From Penium margaritaceum (lineage: Eukaryota > Streptophyta > Zygnematophyceae > Desmidiales > Peniaceae), in the NCBI GenBank assembly GCA_023375785.1, contig SZWC01000572.1, positions 29,572-93,571 on the forward strand: 64,000 nt of DNA, read 5' to 3'. Position numbers and translations under genes: made by a program. The notes under the pieces are model-generated. The model searched no databases. It was not told the origin of the DNA and worked only from the letters and a program-made list of their open reading frames with translations. Shown here one piece after another: positions 45,638 to 58,079 of the stretch. Position 1 is the first letter of the stretch; each line of letters opens with the position of its first letter.

Positions 45638-47458
45638 GAAATTCTTCCTAACCCTGTTTCTCCTGATCCTTCCTCTACTGTGATAATGGGAGAATCACTC
45701 TACTCTCCCATGTCTGATGTTGCAGATACAGCTGCTTCATCGACAGAAGCAAAGGAGGGAGATATAGGACGTCCAATAGAAACAGTTGTGCCAGCCGCAC
45801 CGCGTTAGCCGCCTGCTAACGCTCCAGCACCAGGTCGGAGGTACCCTCTTTGGTTGTGTTACAAGCCTGGTGAGCGCGGCCATTTCTGGATGCTGTAGAA
45901 ACCAGAACAGATGAACGCGCAGTTGCAGCAGATTCAGATGAGCCAACGTCATACAAGGAGGCCATGAATGCACCGGATACAGCAGATTGGGCGCAAGCAA
46001 TGCAGCAGGAGATACAGTCGCAGCTGGACAATGGCACGTGGAGGCTGACTGAGCGTCCAACTGGACGTAAGGTGATCAAGTGCAAGTGGGTGTTCAAGAA
46101 GAAGCGGGGAGCAGATGGTAGCCTTGAAAAGTACAAGGCGAGGCTGGTCGCCAAGGGCTACTCGCAGCAGGAGGGCATCGACTACATAGAAACTTTTGCC
46201 CCTTTTGCAAACTTTGCCTCTGTGCGGACGCTCCTCTCTTATGCAGCACCTGAGGACTTCGAGATTCACCACATGGATGTCAAGACGGCATTCTTGAATG
46301 GTAACTTGGAGGAGGAGATCTACATAGAAATCTGGAGGGGTTTGTATTGGATGGCCAGCAGCACCTGGTCTGCAAGCTGCAGAAGTCGGTGACGGCCTCA
46401 AGCAAGCGTCGCGTGCTTGGAACCAGAAGTTGAATGCAGCGTTGCAGTGCATGGGGTTTGAGCGCAGTTAGTGTGACTACAGCGTCTATCGCTAGCAGCA
46501 TGGTCATGACATGCTCCCCCTTTCCAACACCATGTCTGCACTGCAGGAGTTCAAGGAAGCCATGCAGGAGCGCTTCCAAATGTCTGATCTCAAGGAGGAA
46601 TCATACTCCCTCGGTATCCAGATCACGCGTGACCGCAAGTCATGCTGTCTCTCGCTACAGTAGAACCGCTACATCAAGGATGTTTTGCAGCGGTTTTGCA
46701 TGGCAGAGGCAAAACCCATCGGCATGCCGCTGGAGACACGGCAGTACCGAGGTACTGCTGAGTTTTAGTCGAGAAGCTGATGCAGCTGAGCGACACATGT
46801 ACCAGAGCGCCGTCGGCAGTCTCATGTACCTGATGGTGGCAACCAGACCAGACCTCATACAGGCTGTTAGCGCTGTGAGACAGCATATGGCTAATCCCGG
46901 ACCGAAGCACCAGAAGGCAATGAAGCGGATCTTCCGCTACCTTGCTAGTACCATCAACGTCGGCATTACCTACAACGGCAATGATCACAGCATCATTGGC
47001 TACACAGATGCAGATTGGGCTTCAAATCCTGAGACCGCAAGTCCATCTCTGGACATGTATTTCTCATGAATGGAGGTACCATCAGCTGGTGCAGCAAGCG
47101 GCAGTAGGTCGTGGCCACCTCGAGCTCGGAAGCTGAGTACGTCTCTCTCAGCTTTGGAGCCAAGGAAGTAGTTTGCCTTCAGCGTCTCATGGCAGAGATG
47201 AGTAGGACTGTAGCAGTTCCTCTTCCTGTGCGCGTCGACAACCAGAGCGCAATCGCACTCGCCAAGAATCCTCAGCACCATGCATGCACCAAGCACATTG
47301 ACATCACATATCATTTCATCAGGCACATGGTGCAGGAGGGTGCTATCAAGCTGGAGTTTACTCTAACCAGCAAGCAGGTCGCTGGTTTTTACACCAAGCC
47401 ACTGACCCGTGAGAAGCAGCAGTTCTGCATGAAGGCATGTGGACTCAGTCCACTCTGA
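45638..47458 (+). pseudogene. pol: A6b hinge, reverse transcriptase and RNase H remains
   Basis: NGTWRLTERPTGRKVIKCKWVF (46030-46095, partly cited) and ARLVAKGYSQQEGIDY are reverse-transcriptase N-terminal blocks. SAVGSLMYLMVATRPDLIQA is near 46810, and RNase H has STEAEYVSL-like and NQSAIALAKNPQHHA blocks (47110-47290). The end TREKQQFCMKACGLSPL is at 47458. Several breaks. Confidence 0.88.
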
Positions 47459-47465
47459 CTGCGGC

Positions 47466-47477
47466 AAAGTGGGAGAT
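47466..47477 (+). other. A6b polypurine tract
   Basis: AAAGTGGGAGAT directly precedes the 3' LTR. Confidence 0.85.
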
Positions 47478-48215
47478 TGTTAGGAAAGGAGCCACCCAGC
47501 TCAGTTTCAGGTCCACAGGAGCAAGTTCCAAGAAAGTACCAGATGTCTGCTCTGATCGTCAATCCGACCTCATCATTGGAAAGATCTGGTGCCAAAATGT
47601 CAACGGTCCAAGTTTGAGGCCAATCCAACGGTTGGATTGGGAGATATGATTTTTCAAAGTTTCGGGGGTCATGGACCGTCGATGTCTGGGTGGGCATGGG
47701 TGATGGCTTCATGCCTTAGCCTGAGAAAAGAAAAAGGCAAGAGGTCCACGGTCAAGACCTGATGGGAGAAAATTCCAAAAAGATCCTTGGTCTTAGGATT
47801 GCCTTGTCAGAGTGCGCTGACTAGGATAAAGGTACCTCTCCTTACTTTCTAGGTGAGGTGAGATCATTGTGTGCTAGCCATGGAGACATGGCAATTCTCC
47901 ATGGGTTTGTGGGTTATGTGACCACTAGGAGTGTGCCATGAGAGCATTCTCTAGCTCTCTAGGTCGTGTGTGAGTGGTCAGCCTGATTGCTAGGCTGATT
48001 TCCCCTCTTGTGTGAGATTATGGACTCTAGAATGTGAGCCTTAGCCTCCATGGCTAAGTGGTGTGGCTTGTGAGGGGGCTGACTTGCCCAAGCTCTAGCA
48101 GTATATGTACTCCATCATTTTGAGTGATTGAACAACCATTCTTCAACACAAGTGATGCCCTTCCAATCACACATGCTCGCTGCTCCAAGACTCCCTCTCT
48201 CCTCAAGATCCAACA
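47478..48215 (+). repeat. A6b 3' LTR
   Basis: It is 738 bp, starting TGTTAGGAAAGG and ending AAGATCCAACA, and is close to the A1/A4 type. Confidence 0.92.
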
Positions 48216-48820
48216 ATATGCTCAAGGGATTGGGATTGTGGAGATGTGGTTACAGACCTTGCTTGCCATTAAAGTGGGAGTATTCCATGGCGTGGTGTAT
48301 GTACCTGATACTGCGTTCAACCTTCTCTCACTTTCCTCTCTCACGAACATAGGACAGGGAGTCGGCTTTGACGATGACTATGGCTACATCATTAACAAGG
48401 AAACCGGAAAGAAGTTTGCGAAGTCGGTAAACGAAGGCGACATGTACCGCCTTTGGGGGAGGAGCAAGATCCTGCGCGAGCACAGTGGTATAGGCCTGAG
48501 ATGGCAAAATCTAGCATGCATGTTATAGCCATGTTCGCATGCGCGCCTTGCAACAACTTCAAACAGAGAAGATGGTGCATGACTTGCCCACCATCTCTAA
48601 CTTTGAGCAACAAGAGGGCGCAAAGGAGGTGCTAGAGCTGGTCCACACACACTTGTATGGCTCGTTACAGACCAAAAGCTTTGGAGGCTCTAGGAATTTT
48701 CTCACCTTCATTGAAATTGTCAGCCGTTATAGTGCTGTGTACTTCTTTTCCTCCAAAGACCAGTCCTTAGGCATGTTCAAGGAGTTCAAGGTCATGGTGG
48801 AGAACCATACTGGCAAGAAA
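48216..48820 (+). mobile_element. A7: family A fragment (protease end, integrase)
   Basis: YAQGIGIVEMWLQT and VVYVPDTAFNLLSLSSLTN are the protease/pre-integrase part. FGGSRNFLTF and SRYSAVYFFSSKDQS are the integrase core. It lies between the A6b 3' LTR and a B LTR that starts exactly at its terminal motif (48821). It is probably the target into which both A6b and B3 inserted. No LTR of its own is seen. Decayed. Confidence 0.8.
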
Positions 48821-49032
48821 TGTCAACGTGCCTGAGGCAACGGTCTAGAAAATGCGACAAAATGGTTCTCACTGACAGCTCTTGGTATTGCAACGAAGAG
48901 ATAATATTGCCCTCAGAGCCATGGTTCCACACTGAGCAAGTCATAGGAATCACTTCCTTGCACTGTGTCCTTAGCACCTGGTTACTTTCGTACGAAAAAC
49001 GAGCTCCTCGGGCTTAGATCAACCAATGCTTC
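48821..49032 (-). repeat. B3 3' LTR, terminal part
   Basis: TGTCAACGTG at 48821 is the terminal motif of the B LTR in reverse. The LTR is interrupted at 49032 by A8 and its other end is at 55024. Confidence 0.82.
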
Positions 49033-49770
49033 TGTTGGAACTGGGGGAGAAAGGGAGCCTTGGAGTAGCGAGCATGTGGGACTGGAAGGTCATGACTTGT
49101 GCTGAAGATTGGTTGTCAAATCACTCAAAATGATGGAGTATATATAGAGCTAGAGCTTGGACAAGTAAGCCCTCTCACAAGCCAAACCACTTAGCCATGG
49201 AGGCTAAGGCTCACACACTAGAGTCCATAATCTCACACAAGGGAGGAAATCAGTCTAGCAATTAGGCAAACCACTCAAAGACGACCTAGAGAGCTAGAAA
49301 ATGCTCTTATGGCACACTCTTAGTAGTCACATAATCCAAAATCCCATGGAGAATCGCCATGTTTCCATGGCTAGCACATAAGGATCTCTGCTCACGTAAC
49401 AAGTAAAGAGAGGTATTTTTTTCCTAATCAGCACACTCTGACAAGGCAACCCAAGAATGTAGGACCTTTTTGGATATCTCTCCCATCAGGTCTTGACCCT
49501 GGACCTCTTGCCTTTTTCTTTTCTCAGGCTAAGGCATGAAGCCATCGCCCATGGTCACCCGGATATCGGCGGTCGATGATTTCGAATACTTAAAAAATTC
49601 ATATCCCCTAATCCGACTGTTGGATCGGCCTCAAACTTGGACCGTAGACATTTTGCCACCTGATGTTTCCAACTGTGAAGTTGGATTGATGAGCAAAGTA
49701 GGCATCTAATACTTTTCTGTAACTTGTTCCTGTGGACCTCAAACTGAGCTGGATGGTTCCTTTCCCAACA
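49033..49770 (-). repeat. A8 3' LTR
   Basis: It is 738 bp, TGTTGGAACT...CCAACA, adjoining the reverse polypurine tract at 49771-49783. Confidence 0.92.
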
Positions 49771-49783
49771 ATCTCCCAGTTTG
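49771..49783 (-). other. A8 polypurine tract
   Basis: The reverse complement reads CAAACTGGGAGAT, directly before the LTR. Confidence 0.8.
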
Positions 49784-49799
49784 CTGGAGTCAGAGAGGG

Positions 49800-52700
49800 G
49801 TGAGTCCACATGCCTTCATGCAGAACTACTGCTTCTCACGGGTCACTGGCTTGGTACAGAAATCAGCGACATGCTTGCTGGTTGGAGTAAACTCTAGATT
49901 GATAGCATCTTCCTGCACCATGTACCTGATGAAGTGATATATGATGTCAATGTGCTTGGTACGTGCATGGTGCTCAGGATTCTTGGCGAGTGCGATTACG
50001 CTCTGGTTGTCGACGCGCATAGGAACTGGAACTGCTGCACTCCCACTCATCTTTGCCATGAGACGCTGGAGTCAAACTGCTTTCTTGGCTCCAAAGCTGA
50101 GATAGACGTACTCAGTTTCCGTGCTTGAGTTGGCCACGACCACCTGTCACTTGCTGCACCAGCTGATTGCCCCAGCATTCATCAGGAACACATGTCCGGA
50201 GATGGACTTGCGGTCCTGAGGGTTTGAAGCCCAATCAGCGTCTGTGTAGCCGATGATGCTGTTGTTGTTGCCGTTGTAGGTGATGCCCATGTTGATGGTT
50301 CAAGCGAGGTAGTAAAATATTCGCTTTACTGCCTTCAGGTGCTCACGTCCCGGATTTACCATGTGTTGGCTAACAGCGCGAACAGCCTGTACGAGGTCCG
50401 GCCTCGTTGCAACCATCAGGTACATGAGGCTGCCGACGGCGCTCTGGTACTACTGTCGCTTAGCTGCATTTGCTTCTCCATTAAAGCTCACGAGGTACTG
50501 CCGTGTCTCCAGTAGCGTGCCGATTGGTTTTGCCTCTGCCATGCCGAACCGCTACAAGATATCCTTGATGTATCGGCTCTACTACAGTGAGAGAGAGCTT
50601 TATTTGCGGTCATGCGTGATCTCTATACCGAGGAAGTGTGATGCCTTCCCGAGATCATACATCTGGAAGCGCTCCTGCATGGCCTCCTTGAACTCCTGTA
50701 GTGCAGACATGCTGTTGGAAAGGACGACCATGTCATCCACATAAACGAAGATGATGAGCACCTCATGACCATGCTGCCTGCGTTAGTCGCTATAGTCACA
50801 CTCGTTGCGCTCAAACCCCATGCACTGCAACGCCGCATCCAAGTTCTCGTTCCAAGCACGCGACGCCTGCTTGAGGCCGTACAGCGACTTCTAGAGCTTG
50901 CAAACCAGGTGCTCTTGGCCATCCATGACGAATCCCTCCGGCTGCTCCATGTAAATCTCCTCCTGCAGGTCACAGTTCAGGAACGTCGTCTTGACGTCCA
51001 TGTGATGGACCTCAAAGTCCTCTACTACTGCATAGGAAAGGAGCGTATGCACAGAGGCAAACTTTGCATCAGGAGCAAATGTTTCCATGTAGTCGATGCC
51101 TTCCTGCAACGACTAGCCCTTGGCGACCAGCCTAGCCTTGTACCTTTCCAGGTTGCCATCTGCTCCCCGCTTCTTCTTGAACATCCACTTGCACTTGATC
51201 ACCTTACGTCCAGGTAACCGCTCAGTCAGCTCCCACGGTACCGTTGTCGAGCTGCGAGTTTATCTCCTGCTGCATAGCTTGCGCCCAATCTGCCGCATCT
51301 GGTGACGCCATGGCCTCCTTGTACGACGTCGGCTCATCAGAGACTGTTCCAACTGCGACATTCATTGGGTCTGGTTTCTTGAGTATCTAGAAATGCCCGC
51401 ACTCACTACGCTTCTAGAGCACCATGACAGGGTACCTTCGTCCTGGTGGTGCATCTTCTTCCTCTGCTTCTGCCGATAAGGCCGCTGTATCTGTTGTATC
51501 AGACATGGGAGAGCAGACTGGTTCTCCCATTGTCACGATGGAGGAATGATCAGGACAGACTAGGTCAGAAAGGATATCTGCTCCCACTGCCTTGTCAGCT
51601 TCTGCTTTTGCTGCCTCTACACAGACAATGTTGGTACCAATGACTTTGCTCTCGTTGAATACTTCATCTGTAGAGATGATGACGTAGCCTATATCCCTCT
51701 CATAGAGGCAATATGCCTTGTTTGCCACGTCGTAGCCAATCATGAGCATTTGCGCGCTCTTCACGTCCCTCTTTTCCCGCTTCTCTTTTGGCACGTGCAT
51801 GTACACCAAGCTGCCAAAAGCGTGAAGATGACCCACGCTCAGCTTCTTGCCAAACCACGCTTCGTACGGCATCTGCTCCAGAACCTTGGTTGGACTGCGG
51901 TATTTGATATAAACCATAGTGCTTATTGCTTCCGCCCAAAAGTCGTAGGTGAGGCAAGCATGGAGCGCGCCAACTCAACGGTGGTGCGGTTGGCGCGTTC
52001 TGCTATGTCGTTCTACTACAGCGAGTATGGCGAGGTGCGCAATGCCTTGATGCCTGCTGCTGCAAGGTAGTCCTAGAACTCCTTGCTCAGGTACTCTCCA
52101 CCGTAGTCGCTGCGTAGTGCCTTGATTTTCTTGCCCGTCTGGTTCTCTACCATGCCCTTGAACTCTTTGAACCTGTCAAAGCACTGGTCCTTGGAGGAAA
52201 GGAAGTACACAGTAGAGTAACAGCTGAAATCATCAATGAAGGTGAGAAAATACCTAGAGCCTCCAAAGCTCTGTGCCTGCATCGGGCCACACAAGTCTGT
52301 TTGGACCAGCTCTAGCACCTCCTTAGCACACTCTCTTGCTCCAATGAACGCCTCGCGATGCTGCTTCCTCTCCAAACGGCGGATGTACAACTGATATTCA
52401 AAGTTAGAGATGATGGACAAGTCACGTACCATCTGCTTCATTTAACGTTGCTGTAAGGCGCGCATGCTGATGTGGCTGTAGCGCACATGCCAGATATTGC
52501 CATTTGTAGCCTGCATTTCTGCTGCAAAGCTCTGCTCGCAAGTGATCTTAGTCACCTCCAGCAGGCGGTTCATATGGCCTTCTTCCACCGACCTAGCTAA
52601 CTCCTCTCCTGTTTCATTGTCAAGGATGTAGCCATAGCCATCGTCAAAGACGACGCGTAGTCATGTATTTTTTAGAGAGGACACTGAGGGAAGGTTGAAC

Positions 52701-52930
52701 GTAGCATCAAGCACATACAGCATGCCATGGAACATTCCCACTTCAATGCCACATGGGGTCTCCATCCACATCTCTACAATCCCAATCCCCTCAGCATACA
52801 CCCTCGATTTTCACCCAAAGCGATCGGACGAGGGGGAATGGAGAGCACCTGCATAAACCACTCCTAGTGGTGCGTCAAACTCTTTGTACACCCCGAGTCC
52901 TTCTACCACGCCTGATCCGCCTTTTCCTTC
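49800..52930 (-). pseudogene. pol: A8 pol remains
   Basis: RNase H (49826-50350, NQSVIALAKNPEHHA) is followed rightwards by reverse transcriptase (50500-51310, VYVDDMV-type block near 50735). Then come the hinge (51430-51640), the integrase core (FIDDFSCYSTVYFLS near 52210; SDYGGEYLSKEF near 52090) and the protease (52560-52920). Broken at more than ten points. Confidence 0.88.
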
Positions 52931-53009
52931 TGCAACATGTCAAATGTCACCATGAAGAGGCCGTCGCGCTACTCTTCGGCAACGTTCATGTTCCAAAAAT
53001 GACGCACGC

Positions 53010-53930
53010 TGGTCTGGTTCTGCTGCTGCTGTTGTTGTAGCTGCTGACGTTGCTATGACTGCTGGTATTATTACTATAAAGATTGCTCCTTTTATTGCTG
53101 CAGCTGCTGCTCCTTCTGGTCCCTCTTGAACTTGAAGCACTCTTTCTTGTAGTGCCCTTCTTCCTCGCAATAGTTGCACTCTCCCTTCTTCTTGCCTCTT
53201 TGCTGGCCAGACTGCTACTATAGCTAGTTGCGTGAGTCCATGGCCATAAAAGTTGCTTCACTTCTGCTGCTGCCGCCATTGCGCTTTGCTGTATTGCGAT
53301 GGAGTCCAACCTGCACTAGGTGCGTGCAGATGAAGTCGAGGTCGAGAGTCGGCTGGCAATCCGTCTCTCGTACCGGGTCATAACTCATAGGGAGTCCCCT
53401 CAAAAGAGGAGGACGAAGCCCGTGTCTTCCATAGGGTTACCGGCCGATTTTGGCTGCTTCGCCAGCTCCGTTGCCCAGTCGAAGTACGCCTCCATCCCTT
53501 TGCCACCTTGCATTTTCAACGCCATCATGTTCTCCTCCAAAAGCATGAGGAATGTAGGATCCTTGCTCTCATACTTCTTGCACAACGTGTCCCACCCCTC
53601 TTTTACAGTAGCCTTGTCGCTCACGTACTGAAGATGCGGGTTGGAGATGGTGTTGATAAGTAAGCTGTAGGCCTGCTTGTCCTTCTTCTTCCACTCCTCA
53701 TATGCTGCTGCTGCAGTTGTAGATGAACTTGCATCTGCTGTACCTTTCTTCGGCGTCTTCCCCACCACCACCTCTGCTACGGTGATGCCTTTTGCCTGTG
53801 GAGGCGGAGCGCGCTCAAGGCCGCTAACCATCTCCCATAGGCGGGTACGGATCTTCCAAAACGTGAAATTAGCGAGTCCTTCCAGCCTCTCCAACGGCTG
53901 GGCTGCTGATACCACGCCTACTACTGCCAT
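53010..53930 (-). pseudogene. gag: A8 gag remains
   Basis: The start MAVVGVVSAAQPLERLEG is at 53930. The open stretch 53400-53930 covers the RTRLW block, KKKDKQAYSLLINTIS and the KMMALKMQGGKGMEAY-like helix, and the knuckle lies near 53125-53180. The Gln-rich tract is short (53020-53110). Confidence 0.88.
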
Positions 53931-54560
53931 TTTGAGCCTTGGTGATGCTCAGCACTGCCCTTGAGTGGCGGTGCTACCCCTCCTTGTGGTGCTGTTTCAG
54001 CCGGAAATCTATCTGACAGAAAATGGACTGTAGACGCCAATAGACTAGGAATTCTGAAACACTAAGCCCACCATTGAAACATTCAGCTCAAAACCTTTTA
54101 GATGAACCCATAAAATAGGGCCATCAATATCGGATTTTTAGAGATATGTCCTTTTTTAAATAGGGTATGCTTGTGCTCCTACTCCAGCTCACACAATTCA
54201 CCTTGTAAACGGCGTTTCTCCCAAACGTACCAATGGAAAGCAAATATTTTTGCACCAATGGAAAGCTTAGGAATAATACTTCAACTCGTATGTACTATGT
54301 TTTAAATTTGACAAAGAAACGAGAGAGTTATGGTCATGACAAGGCGACGGTCTTATCAAAGAGAAGAGTGTAGTCCTGGCCGACCTCGTTTTGAGCATAA
54401 CTCTCAATCCGACCGTTGGATCTTTGCGATCGTGGGTGTTGGAACGCATGTCTCTTCAACTTGAAGATCTAGCGGTCGATCGTCAAATCTGGTGAAGTTT
54501 TCAGCCCAATCGGTCTGTCTCAAAGTGATGGCCTCTACTAGCTGAATGTGGCAGAGTTTG
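53931..54560 (-). other. A8 leader
   Basis: It matches the family A leader throughout, somewhat drifted. No separate gene is seen. Confidence 0.75.
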
Positions 54561-54572
54561 GCTCTGATACCA
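54561..54572 (-). other. A8 primer-binding site
   Basis: The reverse complement TGGTATCAGAGC is intact. Confidence 0.9.
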
Positions 54573-54574
54573 AA

Positions 54575-54868
54575 TGTTGAAACTAGAGGAGAAAGGGAGC
54601 CTTGGAGCAGCGAGCATGTGAGACTGGAAAAGCAGCACTTGTGCTGAAGACTGGTTGTTGAATCACTAAAAATGATGGAGTACATATAGAGCTATAGCTT
54701 TGGCAAGTCAGCCCTCTCATAAGCTACACCACTTAGCCATGGAGGCTAAGGCTCACACACTATGGTCCATAATCTCACAAAAGGGAGGAAATCAGCCTAG
54801 CAATCAGGCTGACTACTCACACACGACCTAGAGAGCTAGAAAATGCTCTCATGGCAAACTCCTAGTGG
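54575..54868 (-). repeat. A8 5' LTR, partial
   Basis: It starts TGTTGAAACT beside the primer site and ends at 54868, where B LTR sequence resumes. Confidence 0.88.
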
Positions 54869-55024
54869 AACGTCTAAGCCAGAAGGAATTGTCGTAGGTG
54901 GTATTTGCTGGGTATACCATCCAGATTAGACCAAGGGTACTTGCTCCAAAGGAGCAGTGCATGCCTAGTCTGTCCTGTGCCTGCCCAAATATTAGCCATG
55001 GACAAGGAGCACATCAGGTCAAGA

Positions 55025-56760
55025 AATACTCCCTTGTACCTCTGTGCATTGGTTATGAGATCTCTCCTCTTTTGAGCACTCTTGGCCTCAGTCTTTGTCC
55101 AGTGCGTAGACAATACTGATGCCTTGAGTACCTATACACAGCAATTCGCTGTCCTGCGCCTTTGTCATGCAATCTGCGAGCTTCTTCCTCGTTTCCACGT
55201 ATTCCTGGTCCACGATCTCCTTTGCGACCAGGTCGCGTGAGTAGTGGTACCTGATGTTGATGTGCTTGGTCCGCCAAGACATGACATCATCCTGTGCCAT
55301 TTTCATGGCGCTTTTGTTGTTGACGCACACCTCTGTTGCCTCCATTGGTGGAACTTTCATCTCGTCAAACAAATTACGTAGCCACTGTGTCTCCTTACAT
55401 GCTTTTGACAAAGCGATGTACTTCACCTGAGCAGTAGAGAGGGAGACACAGTCTTGCTTTCTGCTTGTCCAAGAGACTGCATTACCATTCAAGAGGCACA
55501 CAAAGCCCAAGCTGGACTTTCTGTCATCGATTCTTGCCCCCCGGTTGGTGTCTGTATTGCACACCTGCCGCAGCGGGTCAGATCCTTCTTGGCCTCCCAA
55601 CTGGAGTCCCATGTATCGGGTCTTCGGTAGATAGTGTATGATGCACTTGACTGCTTGCCATTGCTGTGGCCCTGGATTGGCCACAAACCTGCTCACTTGT
55701 CCCACAACATAGCAAATGTGAGGGCGTGTTCCTACCATGACATACATGAGGCTGCTCACAGCAGAGTAGTAGAGAATGTATTCCATCTCACGCCATTCAG
55801 CTTCTATGCTGGGGCTCATGGAGGTGGAGAGGTTGATGTGTGTTATCATGGAAGTACTGATGGGCTTACAGTCCTCTATGTTGTAGCGCTTGAGGACCTC
55901 CATGATATACTTGGTCTGGTTCACCTCGATGGTGCATGCTGGTGGATTGTGGTAGACGGCTATCTCGAGATAGAATTCGAGCGAAGCCATGTCCTTCATC
56001 TTGACCTTGTTGTTGAGATCTGTCTAGTTTGTTCAACAGCTCGACTGATGACGAGGAGATGATTTGGTCATCCACGTACAATGCAACCAGCATCAACCCT
56101 TACTCATCCTCCTGTACATAGACAATAGGGTCATTCTGGCAGTGCGTGAAGGTGAGTCCGGCCATGAAGCCATCCATCTCCTTGTACTACATCCTTGGAG
56201 CCTCTTTCGGCCCACAGAGTGTTTTGACCAATTTGTAAACCTTGTCCTCTAGAGCTTTGAGTCCCTCGAGGACTTCCATCAGCACTTCTTTCTTTAGCTT
56301 CCCGTAGAGGAAAGCTGTCTAGACATCTATCGCGTGGACCTCCAGATCTTTTACAACAGCGATGCCCAACATGAATCTGATGGAAACAATGCTGATGACA
56401 AGCACGAAGGTCTCCTCGTACTCTGACCCTACACGCTCAGAGAACCCCTTCTCCACAACTCTCGCCTTCTACTCGTCGATAGTACCATCTTGCTTGAACG
56501 TTTTCCCGAGTACCCACTTTGACCCCATCACTTGTGCGTTTAGAGGCCTGTCCACCAGAACCCATGTTCCATTCTCTTGATTGGATGCGAGTTCGCTATC
56601 CATTGCCTCCTTCCACTTAGCCATATCTGGCATGTTTATAGCCTCAATTATGATCACAGGCTCTCCCTGTGCCAAGCAAGACCATTTTGCGTACTGAGCC
56701 GGCATTGTACTTAAGGGGAGGTTTCTTCTTGCGGAGTGTTGCTCATGGTGCGTCAAGGCT
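55025..56760 (-). pseudogene. pol: B3 reverse transcriptase and RNase H remains
   Basis: Reverse transcriptase N-terminus TIIEAINMPDMAKWKEAMDS is near 56590-56650, and the YVDD block LVALYVDDQIISSS is near 56050-56095. The stretch 55088-55999 stays open for 303 codons, from KDMASLEFYLEIAV through TKYIMEVLKRYNIEDCKP to RNase H with KQDCVSLSTAQVKYIALSKA and the LADCMTKAQDSELL end. It is the longest open family B stretch in the window. Confidence 0.92.
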
Positions 56761-56769
56761 TAGTTACTT

Positions 56770-58020
56770 CTACTGCTCCTGCGATGTCGGTGATCCACTG
56801 TTTGAGGAAGAGCCATCGGCCTTAGAGTTGGACTCACCCGCCTTGGACAACTCAGACTCAGTGTTAGAGTCCGTCATTGTGTGAGCCTGCACAGCCACTC
56901 TCCCTGGAGTACCATCTTTCAGTGGCACCACCTGCGAGTTTTCCTGTGCCTGATCACCTGACTCGAGCAACACAACCCACTCTCCTGATTTGGGAGCATG
57001 CACAGGGTCCAGCGACTCTCCCTTGCCGAGCGTCCTTTCATCAATCTCGACATCTGAGCTCCTGATGAGCTTTCCAGCCGCTTGGTTCCACAGCCTGTAC
57101 GTCTTGTGAGCAATGTCATATCCAACCATTATACACTTACGAGCACGTGCATCTAGCTTGCCGCTTCCTTCTCCTGCTTAGACCTTTGCCCAGGTAGTAC
57201 ACCCAAAGACCCTCCAGCGAGAAACATCTGGCTACTTCCCTAACCAAGCCTCCTGTGGCGTCCTGAGCTGCTTGCTATTTCCTATCATGCCTTCCAAGCA
57301 CAGCTGCCAGAGTGAGATTCACAAGATAGCAAGCAGTTCTTGCAACTCTTGTAGAAGCAAGGTGGGAGTTTGGCGTCAAAGAGCATGCTTCGTGTCATGC
57401 CGAGGATAGTCTGATTCATCCGCTCGGCAATGCCATTACTCTGAAGGATGTATGGCGTCGTGGTTTGGTGGTTGATGCCATGTTGGCTCAACCAGCCTTT
57501 GCATACCTCGTACTCACCACTGTTTTTAGTGCCCAGTGCCTTGACTTTCTTGCTTGTTTGCCGCTCTACCATCGCGTCAAAGTCTTGTAGCTTCTCCTTG
57601 ACTCTCCTTTTGACTTGAGGCAGTAGATCTACATCTTGCAACAATAGTCAATGGATGAAGGTCAAGAAATACTTGTTGCTGCCGTTCGAAGGGGTGCGGA
57701 ATGGTTTGCACACATCAGAGTGAATCGCGTCCAAGATTGCACGCATAGTTGCCCATCACGCTCAAAGGACTTTCTCTTTGCCTTGCCTTGGAGGCATGGC
57801 TTACACAACTTTTTGAACTTTCCCTCATCCTAGGCCTTGCATCCCTCCATCCCATGAACCACTTCGTGCTGCTGCATAGCTTGCAGTGTGCTGTCGGCCA
57901 CATGGCCAAACCGCCTCTGCCATGGTTAAACATCTGTGTCGGTGGAGTTGGCCGCCACGGTGACGGCTTGTCGTGCCACATCTGGCTTTCCAGACTAGGG
58001 CTCTTCAACTACCTCATATC
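56770..58020 (-). pseudogene. pol: B3 integrase remains
   Basis: MVGYDIAHKTYRLWNQAAGKL (57070-57129) is the C-terminal part. GINHQTTTPYILQSNGIAERMNQTIL near 57400-57500 (cited in part) is the end of the DDE core. The pre-integrase zinc region is near 57770-57920. Broken. Confidence 0.87.
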
Positions 58021-58079
58021 CCTCATTTATACTTTCAAGGGGTTTGGTCTGCAGCAATAAGAGTCCATAAACTCTTGGC

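Larger units (their letters stand above)
45638..48215 (+). mobile_element. A6b: right part of a joined family A element (hinge to 3' LTR)
   Basis: It starts with a second copy of the hinge (LPNPVSPDPSSTVIMGESLY, about 45645-45705) and runs through reverse transcriptase and RNase H to the polypurine tract and 3' LTR. It is closer to A1/A4 than A6a is. The bases after the 3' LTR (ATATG) do not match the TACAT before the A6a LTR, as expected if two elements were joined. Confidence 0.8.
49033..54868 (-). mobile_element. A8: family A element, 5' LTR only partly present
   Basis: The 3' LTR (49033-49770) is at left. RNase H, reverse transcriptase, integrase, protease, gag, leader, primer site and 294 bp of 5' LTR (54575-54868) follow. 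It lies in the B3 LTR. The flanking B LTR halves do not meet directly, so sequence was lost at its right end and no target duplication remains. It belongs to the more diverged A subgroup with A6a and A9. More than ten breaks. Confidence 0.9.
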
